DNA of 64,000 nt from Inia geoffrensis (GCA_036417435.1 CM070899.1:315001-379000), one strand, 5' to 3'. Positions 25,101 through 37,900 are shown, counted from the stretch's first letter. Notes: a model not told the origin generated them from the letters alone. A program made the numbers and translations.

Positions 25101-25432
25101 GCCCACAGCGAGATGCGATGGAGCTGTACTTTGCTCGCCAGCACCACTTACTGATGTGACCTTAGGAACAGTCCCAGGACTCACTGACCCAGGGACTCTG
25201 GAGAGCCGCTCTCAGGTGGACTTTTCAAGGGAATCTGCTTCCTGAGGTGGGGGCTTTCCTCTGACCATCACACCTTCATACTCTTCAAGCCATTCACTGT
25301 GAAGGTTTACTTCCAAGAATCATGCATATTCTCTCACCCAGTGCAGTGGGAACTGTATTCCCTGAGCTCCAATGTCACTGGCTATGACAGGGGGAGTTAG
25401 AAATGAACACTTCTAGAAGGAGTGAGTCTGTG
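22107..25432. other. Intergenic amplicon sequence, unit B
   Basis: No gene recognised; parallels 8429-11781. Confidence 0.5.
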
Positions 25433-25583
25433 CACTGTGACCAGGTCACCTGCCCAGCATGTTGGAGTCCTGAGGAGCTTCCAGGAGCTGTCTGTTCTTA
25501 GACCTTGCTAGCCCTGGGGATTCCTCAATGTCCACCCGCAAGGAAGGAGCCCTGAAGCTCGCGGTGTTCCTGCAGACACTCAG
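25433..25583. promoter_or_regulatory. Highly conserved 151-bp island, unit B
   Basis: Identical to 11782-11932, including CAGGTCACCTG at 25442-25452. It lies about 0.76 kb upstream of the clan II V gene. Confidence 0.5.
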
Positions 25584-26230
25584 CTGTGCACAGGAAACGG
25601 GCACGTCAGGCTACTGGCCGTGTCAGCAGTTCTGGGATCCATGACCATCTCAGCCAGAATGATTACCTTGTCCACAAAATACATGGTGTGTTTAGTTGTT
25701 ATGAATAGATCCACCTCCAGAGCAACTCTTGATAATATTTAAGCATTCAGGTGAAGAAATGTTCACCCAAGTTTAGGGAAACACTAAATCTGTTATGAAT
25801 TATGATATACATTAAATTTTATCTAACTTTTCCTGAATTCAATGTGATTATTACATGTATGATTTTTCTCCAATATTTGCACAACTAGGAAATAAACATG
25901 AGCTAATCCAGAAAGGAAAAAAATAAGAGTTTGTGTCTGACACCTTGGAGGACCCTGAATGTGTGGTAGGTATTTATGTGAAATATATACATCCATGGGA
26001 TTAAAGTCTATTCCCCAAATCTGCCGTTAATCCTTGAGCACAGCTGATTCCCTGACTCGCCCTTCAGCATCATTTCATTCCTGGACACAGAGTCACCCAG
26101 GCATCAGGAGGGGACCCCAGGCGGGGGCTGAGTTCTCTGAGGGCACAGTCAGCACCGTCCTCAGGTGGAGCCCCAGAGACTGGGACCTCCCTTCACTACT
26201 TTCCGATTTTTATAGACTGATCCCTCCCAT

Positions 26231-26238
26231 ATGCAAAC
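26231..26238 (+). promoter_or_regulatory. Variant octamer, clan II V promoter, unit B
   Basis: ATGCAAAC, in the same position relative to the start as in A. Confidence 0.75.
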
Positions 26239-26346
26239 ATCCCCTTATGTAACAAGGTAAAAACAAAGGACCAGTTCACTTAAATTCGGGTTTCTCCTCA
26301 TGCTTGAAGAGACTTTCTGGGCTCCATGAATCTCATCCGCAAGAAG

Positions 26347-26780
26347 ATGAATCCACTGTGGTTCCTCCTCTTCCTGGTCTCAGCTCCCAGAGGTGAGTGT
26401 CTCCGGGATCCAGACGTGAACACATGGGGAAGCTGCATCTGAGCCCATGAGTCACCGTGGTTCTCTCTGTCCACAGGTGTCCTGTCCCAGGTGCAGCTGC
26501 AGGAGTCGGGACCCAGCCTGGTGAAGCCCTCACAGACCCTCTCCCTCACCTGCACTGTCTCTGGATTCTCATTAAGCAGCTATGGTGTAGCCTGGGTCCG
26601 CCAGTCTCCAGGAAAGGGGCTGGAGTGGGTTGGGGGGATATATACTGGTGGAAGCACAGGCTATAACCCAACTCTTAAGTCCCGGCTCAGCATCACCAGG
26701 GACACCTCCAAGAGCCAAGTCTACTTATCGCTGAGCAGCCTGACAACTGAGGACACAGCTGTGTATTACTGTGGGAGAGA
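26347..26780 (+). CDS. IGHV: Clan II heavy-chain V segment, unit B
   Basis: Leader exon 26347-26392 ([15 protein letters not shown]); V exon 26477-26780; mature [16 protein letters not shown] from 26488. CDR1 core is SSYGVA, FR2 [17 protein letters not shown]2 IYTGGST, FR3 [20 protein letters not shown] and the end YYCGRD. All landmarks are present and no stop occurs before the RSS. An in-frame upstream ATG lies at 26326. It looks functional, and unlike the unit A gene it keeps arginine in FR2. Confidence 0.97.
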
Positions 26781-26819
26781 CACAGTGAGGGGAAATTAGT
26801 GTGAGCCCAGACACAAACC
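26781..26819 (+). other. 23-bp-spacer RSS, clan II V unit B
   Basis: CACAGTG 26781-26787, 23-bp spacer, ACACAAACC 26811-26819. Confidence 0.97.
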
Positions 26820-26840
26820 TCCCTGCACGGAGGCCCGTAA

Positions 26841-26855
26841 CCACCAGGGGGCACA
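26841..26855 (+). promoter_or_regulatory. CTCF-like site, clan II V unit B
   Basis: CCACCAGGGGGCACA, 54 bp after the heptamer, forward orientation. Confidence 0.65.
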
Positions 26856-27948
26856 CAGGACCCAACAAGTACAGGGCTGAGACCTGCAGCACGTGCATAT
26901 AGAGGCTGGGTGGGAATTCTTGTTGGAACTGTGCTTTCCTCTTCCTGCTCAGGACTTCCACCAAACACCCTCTTTTGTATCCTACTATTTCATTGTTGCG
27001 GTTTATGTTGTGTTTAGAAAATTTTGTGTGCATGTACATATTTGCTTAATTTTTATTTTTATTATAGTCATATATATATATATATGCCCACACACATATA
27101 GTACTCAGGAATTAAGGTTGTTTTTCCTTTCTTTATTTTCTTTTTCACAAAGGAGCTCAATACAACCCTGAGGCTCACCATTGTACTCCATTTGAGTCTC
27201 ATGTTCGTGAAACTGGTAAATATCCGGAGAATGCACAAGAGATTTTTAACCATTAGTAGTTTTTGTTTCCTTTTTGTACATGTGGAAGAAAGACACACCC
27301 TCCTGCTTCATTCAACCCACACAAACAGCTTGATTTCTGCAGCATGCAGTGTTACAGACTCTAGTGCCAGAGCGCCCCAATTCTGCATATGCAATGATCC
27401 TCATTATTCACAGATCACATATTTTCAAATTCAGCTACTTGCCAGCTTTTATGAGCACCCCAAAATAAACACTGTCACTTTGTGGTCACTTACGGACATT
27501 TACAATGTGGCCAGTTCTCTCACTCACCCAGCACACCCACACATTCCCATCTGAGGTCCGTCAAGGAGATACTCTCTTTTCTTCTTCTAACTCCCGTCAT
27601 GTAAATGAGCAATTTCTGGGGTCAACATAGGGCTTTGCTCACATGTCTGTGATTCTTGGCAATTGTTTAAAGTGGGCCCATGCACAGTGCTGAAGAACAG
27701 TCTAGTGTCCCTGCACTCAAATGGCTGTGCGCGGACCTAAGAGAAAATGTACATGACAGATCAGCTTCATTCAGGCATGATTATATGGCCATGGGCTGTG
27801 CGATTGATATTCATGTTTCCAATAAAAATCTCAACCATAACAAGAAGACAAAACTGACTGTTGCATATTTAATGCAGCTTTTGAAACTTGGCTTAATTCC
27901 AAATACATCATTGCAGGTGGGGGCTTATGGCCAAGAATAGGGTGGGGT
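26856..27948. other. 3' flank of unit B
   Basis: Non-coding, with a short TA run near 27070-27084. The CA microsatellite seen in A, C and D is reduced to a few repeats. Confidence 0.55.
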
Positions 27949-29057
27949 GGAGTAGATTGGAAAATACTAACAGAGGAAATACAGGCTAAGGGAGACCTTA
28001 AGCTGTATTTACATAAACTCACAAGGATTCTTGCTAAAGGGTGACCAGGGTGATCATATAACATGTGGATGATAGGGGGGTTGAAGGATTTGATTAAATA
28101 CTGAGGGTGATCAGAGTTCAAGGGTCGGGGATTCTCATTATTATCACTTAGCAGGGCTCTTGACAAAACCTGCCCCTGCAAATATAAACACAGAAGCCCA
28201 CAGGTCATGCCTCGTTGAGAAGAGAATTACAAGGACCCTGTTGGCTAATGTGTGGTCAAGGGTCTATGTTACACTTAAGAAGAGAAATATTGAACACAAA
28301 GAAATCAGGGATTCACACACGCACACGAGAGAGAGCGAGAGAGAGAGAGAGAACACCATCTGAGGATTCAGTGAGAAGAGGTCCACCTGCAAGCAAAGGA
28401 CAAAGGCCTGAGAAGGACCCAAACCTGCTGACGCCGTGACCTTAGACTTCTAGCCTCCAGGCCTGAGAGGAATCCATTTCTGTTGTTTAAGCTGCACAAA
28501 CTGTTTCTATGTAATGACCACACTAGCTGATTATACACAGGTGTTACAGAAGCAGATAGACATATATGGAAATGTAAGTATCATATTGGAAAAGAAACAT
28601 CACCCATCCTCCAGGGGCGACTTGATGATCATCCCCCAAAAGACATATAAGTGTCCACTGTAACATTCTTTAGAATTCATAACAGAGTGCGGAATGATTG
28701 CTGGATAAATTGTCAGAAATATTTCCTCATGAGACCTTTATTTGAAATTTAGGTCACTATCTACTCTTCTTAGTTGTCCAGTTTTTAGTTGTTTAATGAC
28801 ATGAGTGGTTCTCGTGTTGAACTTCAAATCTACTCCCAGCTTCAGATGGATTTCCAAGTTCTTTCAGTGCACAGAATCTCCCCAGTCCTGTTGGATGCAA
28901 TACCTCCCACTGGAATAGCATGAGTGATGTTTATATTTGGAATTTGATGCCCATATAACACTGGAGTCATTTTCTCCCCTAGAGGACATTTGGAAATATC
29001 TGGACACGGGTTGGGCTGTAACGTGTGGGCTGTGCTGTCAGTACCTAGTTACCTAGC
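27949..29057. other. Unit C 5' flank with dead V deleted
   Basis: Homologous to the start of the other units up to about 28622. About 90 bp of unmatched sequence follows, then homology resumes at about 28714 downstream of where the dead V and SINE should be. A GA-rich microsatellite occupies about 28326-28352. No V exon remains. Confidence 0.7.
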
Positions 29058-29689
29058 GGGTAGAGTCTATCCCTTCTGACACACATCTTACAACGCACAT
29101 GACATTATGAGCCACGTGCAAGTCCCCAGTAAAAATGGAGAGAATAACTCTTTTATCAAGGGAAAAAGGGACTTGAAAAGGCTATAGAGAACTGAGTCCA
29201 TGGCTTTTCAGGAACACACTGAATCCAGGAAAGAGATATTCAGATATGAAAGCCCAGAACAGGTTCAGGTGTCTATCTGTCATTCAAAGGCTGGTTCACA
29301 ATGAACAGCACGTCCTGTGGGGGCTGGTGCCTCAATGGGAGGACCTCTGTGTGCACAGGGTTTAGGGACACAGCAAGGGACGCATGTCCTCAAACAAGGA
29401 TGAGGATGTGGGCTCTCAGCCTCCCACTGAGCATGGTTCATAGGTCATCAATCTGTTCCTTTATAAAATGGTCCATGTACTGAGTACAAACTTTTAGCTT
29501 CATGAATTTGCAAATGAGCTGATGTGTCCTAGGTCAAATATGGACATTCTGAGCCCTGGAAGCATCGCCCAACATCCACACTACCTCTTCCACAGAAGCC
29601 TATAAATCCTTTTTTTTTCTCTTTGTCCATTAAAATAAAGGAAACGCTTTCGGGGGATTAGCTGAAAATCATGGTGCTAAGTATCGACC
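29058..29689. other. Unassigned inserted sequence, unit C
   Basis: Not homologous to the other units, and lies directly before the retroviral pol remnant. It has an AATAAA-like 'aaaataaagg' near 29633-29641 and could be a diverged LTR or leader of the provirus, but I cannot show terminal repeats. No gene seen. Confidence 0.4.
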
Positions 29690-31685
29690 CATATTTAACA
29701 GGTAGACTCAGTAGCAGAAGGACTTCCAACTTGTATGCAACCTATTTCAGCGACTGTCCTCTTATGTAAAATTACTGAAGAAATATTGATGGAATCTCCT
29801 CTGACTATTTATGTCCCTCACTTGCTTGAGTCTCTTAGAAACCCCCGCCACACTCAGCACTATTCTGTAAATCAATCAGCCTCCTATGAAATATTATCAC
29901 TATCTACACCTAATATTGCCCTAGTTTAGTGTCATAACCTTATCCCTGCAACTTTGTTTACAGCACCACAGGAAGCAAAAGACCACGAGTGCACGTTATT
30001 AACAGATTAACTTCTTTCTCCGAGGAGTGACTTACAAGAAGCCCTCAGTGATAAATGCTGGACTAACTTGGATTACAGATGGACCCTAATGAAAAGGTAA
30101 ATGAGCACGTCACTGAGCTGTATGTGCAGTAACTTCCACAGTGGACACAATTGAAAGCTCTTATTTACCAGAAATTAAGTCAGCACAACAAGCTGACTCG
30201 ATTTGCTGTCACTTGAGCTTGTCCACTAGCTAAAGACCAGATAGCAAATATTTATACTGATGGTCGTTTTGCCTTTGGAGTTGTGGTGAAAACTCTGAAA
30301 TGTTATGGCAACAACAAGGCTTTTTAACCTCCTCAGGAGGGCCTGTTACAAATGAAAAACATGTTGCAGAGTTATTAAATGCTATACAATTGCCAAAACT
30401 GTTAGCAATTATTAAAACGCCGTGACATTCCCAATCTAAGACTACGGATGCTAAAGGAAATCAGCTTGCCGATGATGTCACCAAGCAAGCAGCTCTAAAT
30501 AATCCTCTGTCCAGTCTCGAGAACGTCCACTGCTCTTTGCTAACCCTGCCAAGTCAGTGAAGGATTTCTTTGCACACGGTCAAGAAATCACCACTGAAGA
30601 AGAATAACATACGGCAATAAATGAGAGGAATTGTTAATTAGCTCCATCACACCAAGAGCATTTGGACCTGATAAGAAGCCGATAGCACCTGCTGGGACCC
30701 CATTGCCATTGCTACAGCATGTGCATTCTTTAACGTGCTGGGCACCTGAGGAAATGATTCTATGGGGAAACCAGTGCATTTGGAGACTTTCTCCCACAGT
30801 GGTTTGTAATGTATATGCTTGCTGTAATGTATGTCCTAAATATAAGCCTGGAAAGTCACTTTATGGGTCACATGGATACTTTCCCTTTCCTAAGGGACCC
30901 TTTGAGGTATGGCAATTGGATTTTGTCCAAATGCCGCCCTCTCGAGGAAATAGATATATCTTGGTAATGAACTGCATGTTTTCACACTGGGTTGAAGCAT
31001 TTCCATGCAGGAGAGCAATGGCTTTAACAGTAGGTAAATTGTTAGAAAAGATAATTCCTATTTGGCCAATTCCTTCTGAATTACGCAGTGACTGGGGAAC
31101 TCATTTTACTGGACAAATAATTATCTATTTTTGAAATTTGGCCAATAATGCAGCATTTTCAGTACACTTAGCCTCAATTTTCAGAATGGTAGGAAGTACT
31201 AACAAAACTATCAAAATGCAACTGGCAAAACTTTGAGAAGCATTTCTTCTCACATGGTCAAAAGCTCTTCTCCTAGAGCTTCTCAAACTTAGATCTGCAC
31301 CTTTTGGTAAACACCGGCTGGCCATTTTGAAATAATAACAGGATGTCCTATGCTATTAGATGAGGGAATATATGAACCAAACATGCTCCAAAGAGAAATA
31401 TTACATTATTGCCAGGGCCTTATTAAATCACTTAAGCAAAATGAAAAATTAGTAGCTGGGCAATGAAGACTTTGAGGATCATGGATGACAACCTGGAGGT
31501 TTTGTTTAATGGGAAATACAGAAAATAAAAAATTCATTGCAGCCACTTTGGAAAGGACCTTATCAAGTATTATTAACTAATCCATGTGCTGCCATATTAG
31601 AAGGCATAGACTCAAGGAATCACACCTCTCATTTTAAAAGACCCCTCCACCTGAATGGATCCCTCATTCCTGACACCCGGCTTTG
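29690..31685 (+). pseudogene. Endogenous retrovirus pol remnant (ERV1/gamma-like)
   Basis: Broken reverse-transcriptase-connection, RNase H and integrase sequence in the normal order. Near 29735-29929 a frame with 'YVPHLLESL' resembles the end of RT. Around 30050-30300 short frames carry RNase H-like aspartates (TDG motifs). The frame 30631-31134 covers the integrase zinc-finger end and catalytic core, with an 'LDF' and a 'SDWG' around the first two catalytic acids. Stops and frameshifts occur throughout, and integrase stops at about 31132 before reopening in other frames. Most of RT and all of gag and protease are missing. It is old and cannot encode an enzyme. The gamma-like call is from motif style only. 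Confidence 0.8.
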
Positions 31686-31819
31686 AATAACTGAGAACAA
31701 TGCCACCAACCCAAGACAAGAGGAAGATGACAGCAGTAGTAGATGGCTAACCAAGAGTCTGAACCAGTCCTGTAAGATTCATCCTACTAATCTAACTATA
31801 CTACTTTCCAAGGGTCTGT

Positions 31820-32396
31820 CCCCAATCAAAATTTAAAGTTACTGTTTTACTTCTGGCTATACTTTTGCCCCAATGTTCAGGATGGAAAGAAAAGTCTTTA
31901 GTAAACTTGTTACAGAGTATAGCAACTGGGGGCAATGCAACCGATTTTTGGATTTGTCATCCAAGTCCTCAGTCAATGCAAGACCAACATAATCCCCTCA
32001 TACTACTGTTGCACTTATATTAATACCTCTGGAGAAGTTGAGGCGTGCCTAGCAAAATTTTCCCAAAACGCAAAATGGTTACAAGATGTAAGAATAACTG
32101 ACCCTTTAAATGACCTGTTTAGTTGGCTCCCTTCGGGAATAGACAGAATTTTTCACTTTGCTTTACAGATAATTAGTATTATCATAACATGTATTATCGC
32201 TCTTTTCCTAACTATGAAGCTACTCGTGACATGTATCACTTCTTACTTTAAGTCTATGGCTAAAAGTACAGGTACAATGATTGTGCAGCAATTCAATATG
32301 GTTGAGAATATGTATACTATGAAATGCTTCATGTCAGCATATCTCTGTGTTTATCCACTACATTCAATTAATTATACCCCCAATGAGGATAACTAG
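31820..32396 (+). pseudogene. Endogenous retrovirus env remnant with internal deletion
   Basis: Immediately after pol there is a hydrophobic, signal-peptide-like start in one frame, then a short surface-subunit-like piece. This passes by frameshift and loss of sequence into a transmembrane-subunit end. The open frame 31935-32396 (153 codons) contains a double cysteine, the tryptophan-rich 'FSWLPSG' before the membrane, and a strongly hydrophobic segment near residues 75-100. Most of the surface subunit, the cleavage region and the fusion peptide are absent. I regard it as dead. No 3' LTR is seen before the L1 at 32520. Confidence 0.72.
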
Positions 32397-32519
32397 GTAA
32401 ATCTATTCCTAAACAAATAAATTTAAAAGGTGAAAGAGATAGACCTAACTCCGAGGGACATGATGGACCGGGGGCAGGCAATTACCACCCTGGCTTCAAG
32501 GGACATGTATTTTGATCAC

Positions 32520-32747
32520 CAATGCTTTCTTTTTTTTCTTTTTTTTTAATTTAATTTTATTTATTTTTTTATACAACAGGTTCTTATTAGTCATCCATTT
32601 TATACACGTCAGTGTATACATGTCAATCCCAACCTCCCAATCCATCACACCACCATTCCCAGCCCCTGCCGCTTTCCCCCCTTGGTGTCCATACGTCTTT
32701 TCTCTACTTCTGTGTCTCAATTTCTGCCCTGCAAACCGGTCCATGTG
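32520..32747 (-). mobile_element. 5'-truncated LINE-1 3' end, unit C
   Basis: Poly-T at the left end marks an antisense L1 tail. The following sequence ('caggttcttattagtcatcc ...') is recognisable as an artiodactyl-lineage L1 3' region. It stops at about 32747, where the intron of the broken IGHV3 begins. No target duplication is evident. Confidence 0.8.
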
Positions 32748-32821
32748 ATGTGAGTGGATATGAGTGAGGGCATCAGTGGATGTGTGACAATCTCCTGACC
32801 AGTATGTCTCTGTGTTTGCAG

Positions 32822-33130
32822 GTTTCCACTGTGAGGTGCGGCTGGTGGAGTCTAGGGGAGGCTTCGTGAGGCCTGGGGGGTCTCTGTGACACCCCTGTGC
32901 AGCCTCTGGATTTACTTTTGATGATTGTGCCATAAGCTGGGTCCACCAAGCTCCAGGGAAAAGATTGGAGTGGGTGTCATTTATTAATTGGAATGGTGGT
33001 AGCACATACTATGCAGACTCTGTGAAGGGCCGATTCACCATCTCCAGAGACAACTCCAAGAACACGCTGTAACTGCAAATGAACAGCCTGAGATCTGAGG
33101 ACACGGCCGTGTATTACTGTGGGACAGATA
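32822..33130 (+). pseudogene. IGHV3 pseudogene without leader, unit C
   Basis: Only the V exon and part of the intron survive; promoter, octamer and leader exon have been replaced by ERV and L1 sequence. FR1 starts EVRLVESRGG and is ended by TGA at 32887-32889 in the SLRLSC region. FR3 has a TAA at 33070-33072 where the tyrosine of TLYLQ belongs. The CDR1 and CDR2 region (DDCAIS, NWNGGST) resembles the unit A gene. Both stops, the missing promoter and a changed RSS make it non-functional. Confidence 0.95.
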
Positions 33131-33169
33131 CACATTGAGGGGAAGTCAGTGTGAGCCCAGACACAAAGC
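33131..33169 (+). other. Mutated RSS, IGHV3 pseudogene unit C
   Basis: Heptamer CACATTG (CACAGTG with G to T) and nonamer ACACAAAGC, with the 23-bp spacer retained. Efficiency is expected to be low. Confidence 0.85.
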
Positions 33170-34230
33170 TCCATGCAGGGAGACAGGAGGGAGGATGCAG
33201 GGGGCACTCAGGACATACAAGTGTATGCCTCAGCCCCAGGAGTAGGTGCAGATGGTAGTTAAGGGCTGCTTTCCTCTAAGGGTCTGTGGTGTTCTCTCCA
33301 TATAGCAGTTTTCCCTGGGGAACCTCTCTGTATTCATCCATGGTCATTTACTTACACATTCAGTCTCTCAATTACAAAGACTTTTCGAAATAGGGGAAAA
33401 AATGTCATATATGAAAGGCAGAGACTCAAAGTTAGATATTCAGGTTTCCCTTTTCTAAATCTTATCTAAATTGACCCGTTTCAAAACTATCCAAGTGGAT
33501 GTATAAAGAGTTGAACATACTCTTCCTTCCTCATTATGATCTCTCAGCCCTGCCCTACTGTAGACCAGCTGTCCCTGTCAGGATGCTGGTTCTTGACCTG
33601 CCTGCTAACCTCTTGCATGAGAAGCATAAATGTGCTGCGCAGCCCCGGATCCTCAGTGGGTCGCTGGGAACGATGCCAGTTAGAGGGGACATGGGTGGGG
33701 TTGTTTCGACATGTGCTCCTTGCTTCCAGGCCCAGTACAATCCCTATACACTTAGATAATACCTGCATCCTGTTCTACTGCACAGTTTACTTTATGTAAA
33801 ATATTCATTGTCAAAGCTATTACCAATAGATACATATGTAGTTGGTAGGGAAAGTTGATAGTCAGGTGGATAATAACATGAATTTTCAGAAGCTGCTGAA
33901 AACCAATCTATGCTCCTTTCTTCACTACAGCTTCTCAGGAGAGCACTAAAAGGCAGGACAATCACACATGTTCTCGTTCCAGGAAGAGTCCTGTAGCCTC
34001 ACTAGGCAGGTCCACCTCTGTCCAGGAACCCCTGCAGGGGTGGCCAGGTCCAGGGTGAGAAGCCCAGGCCTCGACAGGAGGTCTCACTGTGCCCTGATGT
34101 GTGCTCTCCAGCACATCACCTTACAAATCTAGGCAGCAGTTTAGCTTCACGTCTGTTAGATGTTGGTAAACTGCCAACTACATCACATGCTTGGTGTGCA
34201 TATGTAGAAACAAAATAATAAAAGAGTCCC
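33170..34230. other. 3' flank of IGHV3 pseudogene, unit C
   Basis: Amplicon sequence like 6606-7665; no gene seen. Confidence 0.5.
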
Positions 34231-34993
34231 TGAGTGCGGGCGCCCAGGGTAGGCCACCCAAAATTATGCCTCAAAGTTACTTAAGACAGAGCCAGTGCAG
34301 AGGGACATTCTGACCTTCCTCCCTGACACCCTGAAGCAAGAAATAAACCTCCCATGTGAAAGGTGCTCTCCCTGTACCTGGAGGTGGAAGTGAAATGGTC
34401 TTTTACCCCAGGCCCCATGCCTGCCTTTTTTCTGTGCCAAAATTTTACCCTAAGAGTAAGTTTAATCAGAGAAGTGAGAAGATCTAGAAAGGAATGACAA
34501 GTGTCCAACAGAACGAAATAATCATAGTTCAGCCATTAAGAAAATCAAGGACATTTAGTTCCTCCTCAAGGGCTATAGATAATATTCTTGTCCATGTCCC
34601 ATGAGCCGTCTTGTGGATACTGAAACTCCCACCAGGAGGAAGAAGTTAACTGCATGATGACCAGACTGTAGCCATGACATAAGCTGCCACAATTCAAAGA
34701 ACTGGCCTCAAAGAAATGGGAACAAAGCGACCCTGCAACTGAAGATTAACTCTACTTAAAACAATCAAGATGAGGCTGATCAGACCACCACATGACCAAT
34801 TGCAAGATGACTGTAACAGTTGACTCTGCCATTTCTGTCTGTAGCCCCTCCTTCTGCCTGTAAAAGCCCTTTCCCACACATTCTCAGTGAGAGGTGGCCT
34901 TCGGAGAGAAGTCTGTCCCTCACCCCCGGGTGCAGGCAGCCAAAATAAAGCAAACTTTCCTTTCACCAACTTTGCCTCTTTATTGGCCTTTCA
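34231..34993 (+). mobile_element. LTR-like element, unit C
   Basis: Counterpart of 7666-8428; the TATA region reads 'gcctgtaaaagccc', so its TATA is weakened; AATAAA is present near 34945. Confidence 0.42.
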
Positions 34994-37900
34994 GCACCAA
35001 TCAGCCAGACCCTGCTTTCCATTGCAGAGGGACACTCTTATCACCAGGGATGGGGAATTCATGCCTTGATGCTTCTATGGACACACCTTGTTCATTCTTT
35101 AATGCACTAGCCACCCCCAAATTGTGCTTAGGTTCTTCACTAATTGAGCACCAAAAGCATACATTTCCTCCTTCTACCAATTCCTCACAAATATTGCATC
35201 TTTGTCTAAAAATATAAAAGCTGCCTGCTTTGGTCACTTCTGGGTCCATTTCTATGGCACGTCCATGCCTATGGTTAATGGTTTTCTTTTCTCCTGTTAA
35301 TCTGTCTTTGTTAGTTTTATTATCAGTCCAGCCTCAGGAACTCAAGACGTGGCAGAGGAGCAGATTGCCCCCTGAGGAGTCCAAGTTGTCTTCTGTTCAG
35401 GCTCACGCTGTACAACCTCTTAGGAACCTCAGTCCTCACGGCCACTGCCACTCTGCTGACAGCGCCTTGCCAGGTGTGTTCTTCTGGAATCTCTACTTTT
35501 CATTTCCATCTCACCATTCGATATTCCTTCAAATCGTTGTGAGATTTCAGTGTCCATTGTCTGGATGTACACAGTTTATTAGTCCTTCCCTATGAAAGGA
35601 CATCTTGGTCTTTTCAAAATTGTGGCAAATATGAATAAAGCTAAGTAAGCACCCTGTGCACGGTTTCCTCTGGACTAAAGTCTTACTATCTTTCAGATAC
35701 GCACAAAGGAGCACTAGGGCTGAAACATAGATACAGGTGTGTTTACTTTCGCAGGAAGCCCCCACAATGTGTCCCAAGGTGCACCCCTCTCTGCATCCCC
35801 ACAGCTGTGAACGGACCCCCTGCTGCTTCACATCTGGCAGGTGTTTAAGGTTCTCAGAGTCCCGAGCTGATCCACCCTTGGAAGTTTTCAGGGATATGTC
35901 CTTGTTCTGAATGGCACTTCCCTGTGACATTTGTTCTCCCACAGCCTTATTTGCAAACTCTTTGTCTTTTTGGTCAGGTGTCTGTTAAGGATTTTAGCCC
36001 ATTTTTTAATCTTTTTGTTTCTTATTGTTCAGTTTAAGGCTTCTTGGTATGTATTAGATAACAATAAGATACACTAGATATGTCTTTTGCAAATACTTTC
36101 TGCTAATCTCTAGCTTGCCTCTGGGTAAATTTCAAATGTATTTTTTATGCTTCTCAATTATTAGTTGTTGTGTTTCTATTAAAATGAACAGTGAGGTTAA
36201 ACTTTCACTTCCTAAGCCATGGGAACGTTATGTGGGAACATGTCACAGTACACTCAAAGGCCTCTTTCTGATACTACAAGGATGGAATGGGAAAACAGAG
36301 GGGGGACTTCTTTAGAGATGCTCTTCTGGAAAAATAGAAATGTACCAAAGTACCCTCCTTCCTGTGTTGCTGGTGAGAACTGTGCTGTGTGTCCACAGAG
36401 ACACAGATCCTTGATGAGAGAGTGAGATTGCCTCAGATAGAATGACTTTTTCCTCACAATAAATTTTACCCATGAGGGATCTGGGTTTATGAATGATTGT
36501 AACTTGAAAGATTCAATGGATTTAGCAATGGTTGAAAACAAAATCAATACCTTGTATTATTATTATTAATTTTAATTTATATTGCCCCAGAGAAGAGTTT
36601 GACAACTACAATTTCAGTAACACGTTTCCATTACTTTGACATATACTTCTTAAATTTTAGATACCTTGTTGTTTCATAATAAATGTTTCATTATATCCCT
36701 CACATTTGAACCTGGATTCCAAGTGGACCTAGAAGATGAAATGTGAGGACAGCGAATGTCTGTACATTCAGTAACATCTAAGACAACTAACCTAACATCA
36801 CACAAGGACGCTGCTGATTTCCAACTATAAATCCTGCCTCTTATTTTCTCAATGGTTCCAACAAAGATACTGAATGACCTAAACCATCTGTCCTCAATGG
36901 TCCTAAAGCCCACATGTCATTCTGAGCTTATACTCTCAATATTTTCAAGGTAAAACACAGAGACCATCAGAAGGACCTGCCCACATGGTCTCCATGAAGC
37001 CACCACCATCAGCCCTTCTCCCTCCTATCCCGATGGTCAGGCCCTCTTGGTGTGACCATCACTGGTAACCTGCACAGCAATTTGACTTAAGTCTCTCCAC
37101 TTCATTTCCCATCACCCACTGGGCTTCTCTAATAGATATTCCCTCAATAATTATCATATGATCCAGTCTCCAGACATAATTTCCTCCAATTTTCTCCACA
37201 CAAAAAAATGTTTTTTTTTCCGGGTGATGTAACACATTTTTCCCAGGGTTAAATAGACCCTAACAACACACACCCACCAACTGAAACATAAAGACACCTG
37301 CTATATATCCTTCTATGTTAACATGAATTTGGATGGATTTCCTCTAATCCACCAGCTCAAGAAGGGCAGGTCAGATGCTGGGGCATCTGTACAAATGCAG
37401 GCCCTGCTTCCACCTGCTGAATAATAGGCCCACCTGGTTCTAGGTTTCAGATGCCATCCCTTCTGCTCCCCTATCCCACAGCGTATCAGCTCAATTTTCA
37501 GGTCCTGACAACAGGGTCCAGACTTGTCCTGTGATTCTTGCCCATATTACTGTGGTTGCCTCTCCTATTATCGACATTCAAGCAGGCAGATTCTTTAGTA
37601 TTTAATTTACTCTGCAAATATTATTGGAAAAGCTAGAAGAAGTATAGTACTGTGTTCATGAACTAGTATGCAGTAAATATCTTCTCACAGACAGCAGGCT
37701 CGACATCAATCAGTGTACAGGTGAAATCACTGGGCTGAGGGAGAGCTGACCTGTCCCAGACCCACAGGTGTGACCTCTCAGGACAGGAGTGGAGCCAGGG
37801 CTACATGTAGAGGGTGTCAGTCAGAGATGGGGACTCACATTGGTCGTTCTGCTTCCCAGGAGAAGTAACATCACTGATGACACTGATGTCAACATCCTAC

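Larger units (their letters stand above)
14351..27948 (+). repeat. Tandem IGHV amplicon, unit B
   Basis: Second copy, about 13.6 kb, in the same order as A: dead V at 15210-15630, IGHV3 at 19784-20242, clan II V at 26347-26780. It lacks about 1.04 kb that unit A holds at roughly 2190-3232; the junction is near 16525-16540. Exon-2-to-exon-2 spacing from A is 13,676 bp for IGHV3 and 13,649 bp for the clan II gene. Confidence 0.9.

Noticed and set aside
32496..33005. 169-codon minus-strand frame
   Set aside because: It is the antisense of the IGHV3 pseudogene plus the L1 poly-T, with a lysine run from the poly-T tract.
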